A stretch of 64,000 bases of DNA from Methanobacteriota archaeon (GCA_002722735.1 PBMR01000005.1:1-64000); one strand, 5' to 3'; positions 48,123 through 58,342 are shown, counted from the stretch's first letter. The notes: a model not told the origin generated them from the sequence alone. Numbers and translations: made by a program.

Positions 48123-49256
48123 GTGGTAGCACTAATTGTGGGATTCGCACGCTCCCCATTCACGAGAGCGGGGAAAGGGACCCTTTCAAAAACACGCCCA
48201 GACGATGTCGCTGCGACAGTAGTAAACACCCTCCTGAAAAACCTCAATCTAGATCCTTCCCTAGTCGAGGATCTCATAGTTGGAACGGCATTCCCCGAGG
48301 GCGAGCAGGGGTTCAATCTAGCTAGGATGATAACTTTCCTCACAGACCTCCCCGAGACAGTCCCAGGAGTGACAATAAATCGCTTCTGCGGCTCGTCCAT
48401 GCAGGCGATTCATGACGCCGCTGGGCGCGTCGCCATGGGAGCTGGAGACGCATTCATCGCTGGTGGCGTCGAATCGATGACCCGAATCCCGATGACTGGA
48501 TTCAACCCGATGCCTAACCCTAGGCTCAGCGAGGATTATCCTGAGGCCTTCACCTCAATGGGAATCACAGCGGAGAACCTCGCTAGTAAGCACGGCATCG
48601 ACCGAGAGACTCAGGAGGCATTCGCAATCGAGAGCCATGCACGAGCATCGAAGGCCCGGGAATCTGGGGCATTCGTGGATGAGATCGTTCCGATTGAGAC
48701 TGTGGACGGCATAGTCGACACCGACGGTTGCATCCGTCCCGATACCAACGCCCAAGCCCTGTCCGGGCTGCGACCCGCCTTCGACGCCGATGGCACAGTG
48801 ACAGCAGGGACTTCGTCCCCACTAACGGATGGTGCCGCCTTCGTTCTAGTTTGCTCTGAGGCATTTGCCGCAGCCCAAGGACTGACACCACTCGCACGCA
48901 TCGTCAGTACAGCGGTTTCAGGCTGCGCACCTGAGATCATGGGCATCGGACCCGTCGAGGCGACGAAAAAGGCCCTTGATCGGGCAGGCCTCTCTCTCGA
49001 TGACATCGATGTCGTCGAGTTAAACGAGGCATTCGCCGCCCAATCACTCGCAGTCATAGGTGATCTCGATCTCGACCCCTCGAAGGTCAATATCGAGGGC
49101 GGGGCCATCGCCATCGGCCACCCCCTCGGTGCCAGCGGCGCACGCATCACCGGGAAGGCAGCCCAGTTATTGCATCGCAATGGCGCCGAGCGGGCTCTCG
49201 CGACCATGTGCGTGGGAGGAGGTCAGGGCATTGCGACCATCCTCGAGAAGATATAG
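48123..49256 (+). CDS. fadA-like: Acetyl-CoA acyltransferase/thiolase
   Basis: NRFCGSSMQAIHDAA (catalytic Cys), NEAFAAQSLAV, GGAIAIGHPLGASGARI, MCVGGGQG. Confidence 0.95.
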   Translation: MVALIVGFARSPFTRAGKGTLSKTRPDDVAATVVNTLLKNLNLDPSLVEDLIVGTAFPEGEQGFNLARMITFLTDLPETVPGVTINRFCGSSMQAIHDAAGRVAMGAGDAFIAGGVESMTRIPMTGFNPMPNPRLSEDYPEAFTSMGITAENLASKHGIDRETQEAFAIESHARASKARESGAFVDEIVPIETVDGIVDTDGCIRPDTNAQALSGLRPAFDADGTVTAGTSSPLTDGAAFVLVCSEAFAAAQGLTPLARIVSTAVSGCAPEIMGIGPVEATKKALDRAGLSLDDIDVVELNEAFAAQSLAVIGDLDLDPSKVNIEGGAIAIGHPLGASGARITGKAAQLLHRNGAERALATMCVGGGQGIATILEKI

Positions 49257-51659
49257 GTGGGCGACCGAATGGCTCCGAAGACAATGAGCATCGAGGTCGA
49301 CGCGGAGAGTGCCGCTTCGCCCCAAACATCTATCCAAAAGGTCGCTGTCATCGGAAGCGGTGTGATGGGCGCGGGAATCGCGGCACATTGCGCTAACGCC
49401 GGGTGTGAGGTTCTCCTACTGGACGTCTTACCCAAGGACGCCGATGACAGGAGTGCCATTGCAAGGGGGGCCATCGGGCGGATGCCGAAGTCTAATCCTG
49501 AGATGCTGATGCACAAGAGCTACGCAGGGCGAATCACTCCGGGAAACATCGAAGACGATCTCCCGAAGCTAAAGGAGATCGATTGGGTAATAGAGGTTGT
49601 AATCGAGAATCTAGACATCAAGCGCAACCTGTACGACAGCCTAGTTGAGCACCTCGGCCACCGTACGATTCTCTCATCCAACACATCGACCCTGCCTCGC
49701 TCCGAACTCACACATGGGATGCCCCATGACGTAGCCTCTAGGTTCCTGATTACCCACTTCTTCAACCCTCCACGATACATGCCTCTTCTGGAGGTTGTCG
49801 CAGGAGGAGAGGTGGACGAATCCGTCATCGAGCGCTTCTGCGACTTCGCCGACGAACGGCTCGGCAAGCGCGTCACTATGTGCAACGACACTCCGGGATT
49901 CATCGGGAACAGGCTTGGCGTCTTCTTCGGCCAACGCGCCTTCAAGGCCACACTCGACCACAGCTTCACCGTTGAGCAAGCCGACGCCATGGCGGGCCGC
50001 CCAATCGGGATGCCAAAGACCGCCGTATTCGGGCTCATGGACCTCGTCGGCGTCGATTTGGTACCTCACGTGATGGAGAGCATGCTTGCCCACCTGCCCC
50101 CTGACGACCCCTTCCACGAGATTGCTGGCACGGGAACCGAGATCGTCTCCTCTATGATTGAGGAAGGTTATACCGGCCGCAAGGGCAAGGGCGGGTTCTA
50201 TCGTCTCAACAAGGTCGATGGGAAGCGAGTCAAAGAGGCAAGATCCCTTTCAACGGGCGAGTACGCCCCTGCGAATCGTAGGGCAGCATTCCCATCAGCA
50301 AAAATGGGCAAACAGGGCCTCGAAGCCTTGCTGGACTACCCGGACGAGGGCGCGGCCTTCATCTCCGATGTGCTGCTGGACACGCTGTCCTACGCAGCTT
50401 ACATGGTTCCCGAGGCAAGCGACGACATTTATGCCATCGATGGTGCGATGAGAGTCGGCTACAACTGGAAGCGCGGCCCCTTTGAGATGATGGATGAAAT
50501 AGGTGCGAGCTCCATGGTAGAGCGACTCGTTTCATCGGGTCGCGTAGTGCCACAGTTCCTCAACTTGGCTGCAGATAAAGGCGGCTTCTACGCTGTGAAG
50601 GATGGTGAGATTCAGCGACTATCACCCAACGGGAAGATGCTGAAAGTCGAACGCCCCGACTCTACCCTATCGGTGGCGGACCTCAAGCGTCGAGGGAAGC
50701 CGCTGACTCGCAACGGGTCTGCGAGTGTTTGGGACATGGGCGATGAGGTACTGCTCGTCGAGTATCACACCAAGATGAACGCCATGGATCCAATGAACAT
50801 GGAAATGTTGCTCAATGCCATCGATATGGCAGAGTCAGATGGATGGAAGGGGGTGGTGATCGGAAACGACGCCTCGAACTTCTGCGCCGGCGCGAACCTC
50901 GGCCTAGCGCTCTTTGCAGCCAACCTCGCTGCTTGGAAGGAGCTGGAGGACTTCATCAGCCTCGGTCAGGATACCTATCAGGCGGTCAAGTACTCCGAGG
51001 TCCCGGTCGTCGCTGCCTCCGCAGGAATGTGCTTGGGCGGTGGAACCGAGATTCTGATGCACTGCGACGCCGTTCAGGCACACGCCGAGTCTTATGTCGG
51101 ACTGGTCGAGGTCGGCGTCGGCATCGTGCCCGCATGGGGTGGCTGCAAGGAGCTGCTCGGCCGTCTGCGTGATTTCGAAATATCCAGTGGTGGGCCAATG
51201 GGGCCCGTCATGCAGGCATTCGAGACGATTGGAACCGCACAGGTCGCCAAGTCCGCCGAGCAGGCTCGTTCCAGGGGCTTCCTCGGTCCGAAGGATAGGA
51301 TTACCATGAATCGGGATAGGCTGCTCTCTGACGCAAAGGCACGTGTGCTTGAGATATCCCAGGACTACACCCCACCCGAACCGCACTCATACCACTTGCC
51401 CGGACCATCTGGCAGAGCAGCACTCCAACTTGCGGTCAACGACCTCGCCTTATCGGGTAGGGCTACCCCGCACGATGTCGTCGTCGCTAGCGAGCTCGCT
51501 ATAATTCTCTCCGGAGGGGATACCGACGTCACCGAGACATTGGGAGAGGACGAGATACTCGCTTTGGAGAGAGAGGCAATCGGTAGGCTCGGACGGGACA
51601 CAGCGACCCTGGATCGAATGCAGCACATGCTTGAGACTGGCAAGCCCCTGAGGAACTGA
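49257..51659 (+). CDS. fadB-like: Bifunctional 3-hydroxyacyl-CoA dehydrogenase/enoyl-CoA hydratase (HADH N-terminal, ECH C-terminal)
   Basis: VAVIGSGVMGAGIAAHCANAG, SSNTSTLPRSELT, THFFNPPRYMPLLEVV; C-terminal crotonase NFCAGANLGL and AGMCLGGGTEILMHCD. Start 49257 (GTG) or 49269 (ATG). Confidence 0.95.
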   Translation: MGDRMAPKTMSIEVDAESAASPQTSIQKVAVIGSGVMGAGIAAHCANAGCEVLLLDVLPKDADDRSAIARGAIGRMPKSNPEMLMHKSYAGRITPGNIEDDLPKLKEIDWVIEVVIENLDIKRNLYDSLVEHLGHRTILSSNTSTLPRSELTHGMPHDVASRFLITHFFNPPRYMPLLEVVAGGEVDESVIERFCDFADERLGKRVTMCNDTPGFIGNRLGVFFGQRAFKATLDHSFTVEQADAMAGRPIGMPKTAVFGLMDLVGVDLVPHVMESMLAHLPPDDPFHEIAGTGTEIVSSMIEEGYTGRKGKGGFYRLNKVDGKRVKEARSLSTGEYAPANRRAAFPSAKMGKQGLEALLDYPDEGAAFISDVLLDTLSYAAYMVPEASDDIYAIDGAMRVGYNWKRGPFEMMDEIGASSMVERLVSSGRVVPQFLNLAADKGGFYAVKDGEIQRLSPNGKMLKVERPDSTLSVADLKRRGKPLTRNGSASVWDMGDEVLLVEYHTKMNAMDPMNMEMLLNAIDMAESDGWKGVVIGNDASNFCAGANLGLALFAANLAAWKELEDFISLGQDTYQAVKYSEVPVVAASAGMCLGGGTEILMHCDAVQAHAESYVGLVEVGVGIVPAWGGCKELLGRLRDFEISSGGPMGPVMQAFETIGTAQVAKSAEQARSRGFLGPKDRITMNRDRLLSDAKARVLEISQDYTPPEPHSYHLPGPSGRAALQLAVNDLALSGRATPHDVVVASELAIILSGGDTDVTETLGEDEILALEREAIGRLGRDTATLDRMQHMLETGKPLRN

Positions 51660-51668
51660 GGTGAGTGA

Positions 51669-53474
51669 ATGGTGGAATACAACGCACCTATACGGGACTA
51701 CGAATTCCTGTACAACGAGGTCTTAGATGCGATTCCAACCGCACAGAGGCTGGGCTTCGTTGACTTCGATGCAGAATTTTTGTCCATGTTGATGGAGGGA
51801 TGGGCCGAGCACACTACTGAAGTCTGGTTACCAATCAACCAATTGGGAGACATTGAGGGCCTCAAGTTCGAGGATGGAACCATCAAGATGCCTCAGGAGT
51901 TCAAGGATGCCTATCGAGAGGGCATCGAAGGTGGTTGGATGTCCACCTCATGCAAGCCTGAGCATGGTGGTATGGGTGTCCCAGTTTTCTTCCAATCTGT
52001 TACCTGGGCGGAGTTCGGGACTGCTGCAAACATGGCAATGAGCGTACTTCCTGCTCTTTCAGTAGGAGTCTATGAGGTACTGACAGAGCACGGAGATCAG
52101 GAGTTAATTGATTACTTCGCAACAAACCTAGCTTCCGGTGAGTGGTCGGGTACGATGTGCCTGACTGAACCGCACGCAGGCACGGATCTAGGCATTATCA
52201 CAACTAAGGCCGAGCCGCAGGAGGACGGAACCTACAGAGTTTCAGGGACGAAGACCTTCATCACTTACGGCGAGCATGACATGACCGACAATATCGTTCA
52301 CCTTGTTCTCGCAAAGACTCCCGGGGCCCCAGAGAGCACTAAGGGAATCACGCTCTTCTTGGTCCCGAAGTTCTTGCCTGCAGAGTGGGAGTCCGGCGGG
52401 GTTGAGGCCCTGTCTCAAGAACTCATGGCGACTCACAATGGGGTCACTTGCTCGGGCAGCGAGGAGAAGATGGGACTGCATGCCTCACCGACCTGTGTCA
52501 TGAACTTCGATGAAAGCATCGGATGGAGGGTTGGCGAACTCCATGAAGGAATGTCCCTGATGTTCCAGATGATGAATAGGGAGAGGGTTGCAACGGGTAT
52601 GATGGGAATCGGCCTCGCAGAAATAGCATATCAGAACGCACTAGCGTGGGCCCGCGAAAGAAGGCAAGGCAGAGACCTCAAGGGAATGCAGGATCCCAAT
52701 GAGAGGGCAGACAACATCCTAGTTCATCCGGATGTGCGCAGAATGCTGCTTGAGGCCAAGGTCAACAACGAGGGCTGCAGAGCCTTAGCGGCATGGACGG
52801 GGCTGCTGCTCGATCAGATGAGTAGCGAGGATCCGGAGGAAGCAGAGTACGCGAATGCTCTGATATCATTGTTCACCCCGATAGTCAAGGCACACTTCAC
52901 CGATTTGGGCTGCGAGACTGCAAGCACCTGCATGCAGGTGATGGGTGGGGCGGGATACTGTTCCGAGTTTGGCGTCGAGCAATTCTATCGCGATGTCAGG
53001 ATTTCCAGAATCTGGGAAGGCACCAATGGTATCCAAGCATTGGATCTAACCGGGCGCAAAATCACCCAAAACATGGGTAAGAACCTACGCCACCTGATGT
53101 GGCCACTCACCGAGTTCATCGAGGAGAACCGGGACATTCCTGAGATGTCCGAATTCAACAAACCACTTCACCAAGGGGTTCGAGGCCTCCAACATCTCAC
53201 CCTTCTACTGATTGCCGAGGGTCAGGCCAATCCCCACTTCCTAGCCGCTGGAGCCACTGACTACTGTCGCTATTTCGGCAACATATTGCTCGCCTACATG
53301 TGGGCAAGGATGGCCAGAGTCGCGCTTGAGAGTGTCGGGGATCCGTTCTATGATGCCAAGATCGCTAGTGCCCGCTTCTTCTTCAAGAGAATCTTTCCTG
53401 AGACGGTAGGGCTTGCAGCCAAGATTCAAGCTGGGCACAAGCCCATGATGGAATACCCGGAGGCGATGATGTGA
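51669..53474 (+). CDS. Acyl-CoA dehydrogenase
   Basis: WSGTMCLTEPHAGTDLG, YRVSGTKTFITYGEHDM, CMQVMGGAGYCSEFGVEQFYRDVRISRIWEGTNGIQALDLTGRK. Confidence 0.95.
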   Translation: MVEYNAPIRDYEFLYNEVLDAIPTAQRLGFVDFDAEFLSMLMEGWAEHTTEVWLPINQLGDIEGLKFEDGTIKMPQEFKDAYREGIEGGWMSTSCKPEHGGMGVPVFFQSVTWAEFGTAANMAMSVLPALSVGVYEVLTEHGDQELIDYFATNLASGEWSGTMCLTEPHAGTDLGIITTKAEPQEDGTYRVSGTKTFITYGEHDMTDNIVHLVLAKTPGAPESTKGITLFLVPKFLPAEWESGGVEALSQELMATHNGVTCSGSEEKMGLHASPTCVMNFDESIGWRVGELHEGMSLMFQMMNRERVATGMMGIGLAEIAYQNALAWARERRQGRDLKGMQDPNERADNILVHPDVRRMLLEAKVNNEGCRALAAWTGLLLDQMSSEDPEEAEYANALISLFTPIVKAHFTDLGCETASTCMQVMGGAGYCSEFGVEQFYRDVRISRIWEGTNGIQALDLTGRKITQNMGKNLRHLMWPLTEFIEENRDIPEMSEFNKPLHQGVRGLQHLTLLLIAEGQANPHFLAAGATDYCRYFGNILLAYMWARMARVALESVGDPFYDAKIASARFFFKRIFPETVGLAAKIQAGHKPMMEYPEAMM

Positions 53475-53476
53475 CC

Positions 53477-54535
53477 ATGGCTGAAGAACGGACAAAAAGA
53501 AGCCTCAGACGAGGCCGGGCAGCAGCCTATGAAAAGACCCCAGTCAACTGGGCCCCGACCATACCGGGCGTGCTGATGATAGTGATTCCTATGGAACTAC
53601 TCGCCCTAGCAGCATTGCCCGAGTGGCGCGCAAATCAAACCTCATGGCTATTGTTTGGCATCACTATCCCATTCGCAGCCTGGCTCTTTGTTTACTGGAA
53701 GATTTACCTCTCTGTATTCGTCACCACCAGTGGCGTTCCCGCCGAACCAATCAATCCCAGATGGAACCCATTCACATTCATGGGGTGGGGTGGAGAGACG
53801 CTCAAGGCAAATCTTCTCGAGTCCGACGAGAAGAGCGAGGACCTGCTCCTATTCCTCCACGGCTACGGGTCCTGCCTGTCTTGGGGGGAGTCGAGACCCT
53901 TGCATATCCATAGCATGGGGGTCAACGTAATCAGCCTTGACTTGAGGGGCTTTGGTAAACAAAAGGGCAGGTTGGACTGGACCCTCCTAAAGGTCATAGC
54001 CGACATTGAAGGGCTGTTGGAAGGGACCCCTTCAATTCTGGGATTCAAGCCGCAGAGACTGTGGATCTATGGGCACTCCATGGGCGGTTTCATTACCATC
54101 AGGCTAGCTTCCCACCACTCTGGTTGGTGGGGGGATGCACTACAGGGAATCATACTGGAGTCCCCCGCAGCGTCCTTCCCTATGATCATCGATAACAACT
54201 TACCCGGCAGGATGGTCATGGCAAGACCATGGGTCAGACAAGTGTTGAGGAGGGAGCACGAGCGAATACATCCCGACTTGAATGTCAGATATGCCAACTC
54301 GGAACTCCCCTACTGTGGCATTCCCGAGGTACCCGCACTCGTCGTGCAAGCAGAGCACGATGAGACTCTCGGGACGGAGCACTTCGCGCTAATTCAGGAG
54401 CACATGGCTGAGAACTCCGAAATCCACGTCCTCGACATGCCTCACACATCCACGGTGGATACCGATGAGCGACGCTCGACGGTCGAGGTGTGGATGGAAG
54501 AGCAACTCGGCTACAATAGGAACGTGAGTGGATGA
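53477..54535 (+). CDS. Alpha/beta-hydrolase with N-terminal TM segments
   Basis: LLLFLHGYGS, LDLRGFGKQKGR, IYGHSMGGFITIRLA (GxSxG), QAEHDETLG, MPHTSTVD. Confidence 0.9.
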   Translation: MAEERTKRSLRRGRAAAYEKTPVNWAPTIPGVLMIVIPMELLALAALPEWRANQTSWLLFGITIPFAAWLFVYWKIYLSVFVTTSGVPAEPINPRWNPFTFMGWGGETLKANLLESDEKSEDLLLFLHGYGSCLSWGESRPLHIHSMGVNVISLDLRGFGKQKGRLDWTLLKVIADIEGLLEGTPSILGFKPQRLWIYGHSMGGFITIRLASHHSGWWGDALQGIILESPAASFPMIIDNNLPGRMVMARPWVRQVLRREHERIHPDLNVRYANSELPYCGIPEVPALVVQAEHDETLGTEHFALIQEHMAENSEIHVLDMPHTSTVDTDERRSTVEVWMEEQLGYNRNVSG

Positions 54536-54789
54536 GCTTGAGGAGTAGGTTCGAGCGGGCCCAGAAGAAGGTGTGGAGGCTTCCGCTCAGGCCCTCAGAC
54601 GAGAAACTGCTACAACTCTACGCTCTCTTCAAACAAGGATCTGTGGGGGATTGCTCCGGGAGAGCAAGAGGCGACGTCAAGCAACGCTGGAAGTGGAAGT
54701 TCTGGAAGCGTTTGGAAGGCACGCCGAAGGAGGAGGCCATGTTGCGATATTGTGACATGGTGGATGCTTTGATGAGCGCAGGCGGGTGA
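54532..54789 (+). CDS. Acyl-CoA-binding protein (ACBP) family
   Basis: SRFERAQKKVWRLPLRPSDEKLLQLYALFKQGSVGDCSGRARGDVKQRWKWKFWKRLEGTPKEEAMLRYCDMVDALM matches ACBP (PSDEexLxLYaLyKQatvGD, KxxxWxxxxGxSkeeAmxxYi). Confidence 0.93.
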   Translation: MSLRSRFERAQKKVWRLPLRPSDEKLLQLYALFKQGSVGDCSGRARGDVKQRWKWKFWKRLEGTPKEEAMLRYCDMVDALMSAGG

Positions 54790-54810
54790 CACGGACCGGG
54801 AGCCCGTGGG

Positions 54811-55311
54811 ATGCCAATCGATGATACCAAGCTCGAATCAGAGCTCAAAGGCCTAAGGCGACGCATGAGGTTCCGGCTTTTCACCGCCCTGTCCATGCCC
54901 GCAGCCGCCTTCGTTGGACTCGGGATCAATCGAATCGACAAAACCACCTGCGTTACCTCCCTTCCCGGTGGATGGCGGACCCAGAACCCCTTTCGAACGA
55001 TGTATTGGGCGGTCCAGGGAATGGGGGCAGAGCTCTCTACTGGGGCTGCCCCCTTCGCTTTGTCCAGGTCGATGCCGGAAAAGTTGAGGATGTTTGTCGT
55101 CGGCGTTGAGAGTACATTCACCAAGCGTGCAAAGGGAAAAGTCACTTTCATCTGCGAGGACGTCGAAAAGACCCGCAAAGCAATCGAGGAGAGCCTCGCT
55201 ACGGGGGAATCGGTCAATTGTAACCTCAAGTCGATAGGCCACGACTCGTCGGGGGACGTTGTGTCAGAGTGGGTATTCAAGTGGAACTTCCGAGTATTAC
55301 AGGATAGGTGA
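54811..55311 (+). CDS. Hotdog-fold thioesterase-like (DUF4442/PaaI-like) protein
   Basis: NRIDKTTCVTSLPGGWRTQNPFRTMYWAVQGMGAELSTGA pattern of hotdog thioesterase-like proteins. Confidence 0.7.
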   Translation: MPIDDTKLESELKGLRRRMRFRLFTALSMPAAAFVGLGINRIDKTTCVTSLPGGWRTQNPFRTMYWAVQGMGAELSTGAAPFALSRSMPEKLRMFVVGVESTFTKRAKGKVTFICEDVEKTRKAIEESLATGESVNCNLKSIGHDSSGDVVSEWVFKWNFRVLQDR

Positions 55312-55315
55312 CTCC

Positions 55316-56314
55316 ATGGAAACCCATTCCCGACTCACCGAGCATGCTGGGGTCGAGTACCCAATCATCTGCGGTGCAATGTACCCTTGTTCAAATCCCG
55401 AGCTTGTGGCAGCTGCCTCCGAGGGAGGAGGAATTGCCATCGTCCAGCCCCTTTCCCTCACCGAAGTTCACGGATTCAACAAGCCCGACAGGATTGAGGG
55501 ACTCAGGATCGCAATCCGTCACATCAGAACCCTCACTGACAAGCCGATAGGATTCAACGCACTAATCGAGAAGGGCAGTGAGAAGTACCTCCAGAAAATG
55601 TCTGAGTGGATAGACGTAGCACTGGAAGAGGGCATTCGGTTCTTCGTCACCTCCCTTGGTAAACCAGATTGGGTATGCGAGAAGGTTCACGCCTATGGCG
55701 GTGCAGTCTACCATGACGTTACCAATCGCAAGTGGGCTGAGAAGGGCAAGGAATGCGGTGTCGACGGTCTGATCTGCGTCAATAACCGTGCAGGGGGCCA
55801 TCTTGGCGACATGACGATGGAGGAGATGTACGAGGAGCTCTGCGACATGGGCCTATCCTTGGTATGCGCTGGGGGGATTGGCAGCGAGGTCGAGCTCAAC
55901 AGGGCTCTGGAGATTGGCTACGACGGCGTCCAGATGGGGACTCGCTTCATCGCCACGACGGAGTGCTCCACCCCCCAGGATTACAAGGATGCCATCGTAG
56001 AGGCCGGTGAGGGCGACATCACATGGACCACCAAGCATACCGGTGTCCCAGTTGCGGTATTCAAGACTAGGGGTTTCAAACAGCACAATTCGTGGCTGGT
56101 CCGCAAGCTATTGTCCGGTCGCTTCAAGCACAGGGTCAGAGCAACGCTGTCCGCATACAGCGTCCTCCGGTGGAAGGCATTCGGCAAAGGCAAGAAGAAG
56201 TCCTCCAAGGATCTCTGGTCGGCGGGTAAGAGCGTTGAGACCGTGCGCAGCATCGAGTCCGCTACCACTATAATGCACCGTCTCGGAGAGTCGACCTCAA
56301 CCGAATCCGAATAA
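55316..56314 (+). CDS. Nitronate monooxygenase/FabK-like FMN-dependent TIM-barrel enzyme
   Basis: YPIICGAMYPCSNPELVAAASEGGG, NNRAGGHLG, SLVCAGGIGSEVELNRALEIGYDGVQMGTRFIATTEC. Confidence 0.9.
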   Translation: METHSRLTEHAGVEYPIICGAMYPCSNPELVAAASEGGGIAIVQPLSLTEVHGFNKPDRIEGLRIAIRHIRTLTDKPIGFNALIEKGSEKYLQKMSEWIDVALEEGIRFFVTSLGKPDWVCEKVHAYGGAVYHDVTNRKWAEKGKECGVDGLICVNNRAGGHLGDMTMEEMYEELCDMGLSLVCAGGIGSEVELNRALEIGYDGVQMGTRFIATTECSTPQDYKDAIVEAGEGDITWTTKHTGVPVAVFKTRGFKQHNSWLVRKLLSGRFKHRVRATLSAYSVLRWKAFGKGKKKSSKDLWSAGKSVETVRSIESATTIMHRLGESTSTESE

Positions 56315-56359
56315 CTGTCACAGGGCGATTACTAAGTCAGGCTGACCCCTCCATGAAGC

Positions 56360-56827
56360 GTGGACCCAGTTCGCGCCACCATCATCCTAGTCCATCCTCT
56401 AGCTGCCCTCTCTCTCATCTGGCTGTTCTACGGGCAGAGGCGATGGCGCCGCGACTCCCACGTTCTCGACAAAGACGGCTTGAGGGCGTCGGTAGAGCGC
56501 CACGAATCGATGGGTGTCAGAATCACAGTTGCAACTCTTTGCATCGTCGTACTGGCCTTCGGCTCGAATGCAATCAGAGGATTAATCGATGCCAACGATG
56601 CAACCTCTTACTTGCTACCCGGGCACTTCCACGGCTGGACTGGCCTCCTAGGACTGATGCTGATGCTCGTTCTCTGGATGCTTGGACGGAAGACCCAGGA
56701 TGCGAAGACCGCTGGTGAGTCCTTCGCTAAGGAGATGCAGATGCACGGCAGGCTCAGCGAATTGATGGCAGTGCTTGCCGTGATTCATGCATTCCTAGGC
56801 TTCCTCTACTTGCTGACCATCCTGTGA
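56360..56827 (+). CDS. 4-TM membrane protein (DUF4079/cytochrome b561-like topology)
   Basis: His residues in predicted TM helices (HPLAALSL, HFHGWTGLLG, HGRLSELMAVLAVIHAFLG). Confidence 0.55.
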   Translation: MDPVRATIILVHPLAALSLIWLFYGQRRWRRDSHVLDKDGLRASVERHESMGVRITVATLCIVVLAFGSNAIRGLIDANDATSYLLPGHFHGWTGLLGLMLMLVLWMLGRKTQDAKTAGESFAKEMQMHGRLSELMAVLAVIHAFLGFLYLLTIL

Positions 56828-57808
56828 GTGCCGATTCGCCCAAATGTCAAGCCAAGCAGCAAGATTTGCCTTGATGTCAGAGTCGACCACCCTCCTCGCT
56901 CCCCCCTCACCGTCCTTCAATGGCCGGATTCTACAACCGCAGGCATTGGCGTGACCCCCTCCATCTGGGTCGAAGCGGGTAGCCAAGCGGGTGAGATCGA
57001 AAACCCCTCCCTCAGGGTGGAGGAAGGAATTGGTGTAGAACGAGGCCGAAACAGGGTATCGCCCTTCCTCTCCGAAAGCCGCTCCGACGTTGCCGTGAAC
57101 GATTACACAGGCATCACAGGCATCGCCCACAAGCGCAGTAACGTGGTAGCCGTTCGAGCGCATGCCAAGATCCTCAAGACGAGCGATAGCCAGCCTATCG
57201 TCCACGTACACACACTCCAGTATCGCTTGTGTGAGAGCCACTCGTTGGTCCCTGCGCTCTGCGACCCTAGAAGCGATATCAGACTCAGAGAGAATCGCCT
57301 TGATGCTCTCCCCCTCTTGCAGTGACTCGAGCACGCTCATTGCCGTCCCTTCTCCAACATCTATTACACGACCCAGCCAGACTGCTGGATGGTCCGAGAG
57401 GTACTCCTCTCTCGTGACTCCGCCACCATCTAGCTTGTCCACCCACGTCAAGAGATCTTCTAGGTCGGACAGATCCACTCTCTCGGACACCAATTCGTAG
57501 GCGATTCTTGCAGCCGAGGGAGTGTTCCGCCAGACGATGACGGAATCGGACCCATCATCCTTGGAGGGCTCGTTAGTCTGATGGTGATCGATGCTCAGAC
57601 CGCAGTCGGGATGTCGTGGAAGATCACAGACTGCGGTGTTCCTGTCCATCTGTCCGTCGAGAAGACCAGCCCGCAACTCTCCTGGGTGACCGAAGACCAC
57701 TTCAGCTTCTGGCCACCATCGCCGCAGAATCGCCGCAGTGACAACTCCATCTAGGTCGCTGTCGGTGACAATGCGACGTATGTCTAGGTCTAGCGGGGCG
57801 GCGGCCAT
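56795..57808 (-). CDS. DHH-family phosphoesterase
   Basis: RRIVTDSDLDGVVTAAIL, CGLSIDHHQTNEP, DPDGGGHANACGCRI (DHHA1 GGGH). Confidence 0.92.
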   Translation of the reverse strand: MAAAPLDLDIRRIVTDSDLDGVVTAAILRRWWPEAEVVFGHPGELRAGLLDGQMDRNTAVCDLPRHPDCGLSIDHHQTNEPSKDDGSDSVIVWRNTPSAARIAYELVSERVDLSDLEDLLTWVDKLDGGGVTREEYLSDHPAVWLGRVIDVGEGTAMSVLESLQEGESIKAILSESDIASRVAERRDQRVALTQAILECVYVDDRLAIARLEDLGMRSNGYHVTALVGDACDACVIVHGNVGAAFGEEGRYPVSASFYTNSFLHPEGGVFDLTRLATRFDPDGGGHANACGCRIRPLKDGEGGARRVVDSDIKANLAAWLDIWANRHSQDGQQVEEA

Positions 57809-57927
57809 CCCAATGTAGCCAAAGCATCCCCCCAATGGTGGTTTCGCAACGAGCCCCTCTGCCCACGCAAGGTTTTCATCCGGGGGCAAGGCTCAGTTAG
57901 GATGTGCGCGACTCGGTCGAAGGGAGT

Positions 57928-58341
57928 ATGGAGACGTCCTGCGGGTTCATCCTATTCAACTTCGACAGCATCCTGCTTCTGCAGTACCCCCAAGGTCACT
58001 GGAGCTATCCAAAGGGCCATGTCGAAGAGGGAGATCCCAATCACCATTCAACTGCAGCTAGGGAGTTGACCGAGGAAACGGGAATATCCCGGATAACAAT
58101 ATTCGAGGGCTGGAGCCAGAGGACGCAGTACACCTTCCGGAAGAAGGGCAAGCAGACTACCAAGCAAGTGTTCTGGTATCTCGCGGAGACTGATCAACTC
58201 GATGTATCCCTATCCCACGAGCACACGAACTACCTATGGCTCGATTTCGAGCAAGCCGAGCAGCAAATCACCTTCGTGCAGGAGAAGGAACTCCTCCGCT
58301 CTGCCTGTGAGCACCTGAGGAGCGCTGGACACATAGTCTGA
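57928..58341 (+). CDS. NUDIX hydrolase (diadenosine-tetraphosphatase-like)
   Basis: GHWSYPKGHVEEGDPNHHSTAARELTEETGI (Nudix box). Confidence 0.94.
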   Translation: METSCGFILFNFDSILLLQYPQGHWSYPKGHVEEGDPNHHSTAARELTEETGISRITIFEGWSQRTQYTFRKKGKQTTKQVFWYLAETDQLDVSLSHEHTNYLWLDFEQAEQQITFVQEKELLRSACEHLRSAGHIV

Positions 58342-58342
58342 C

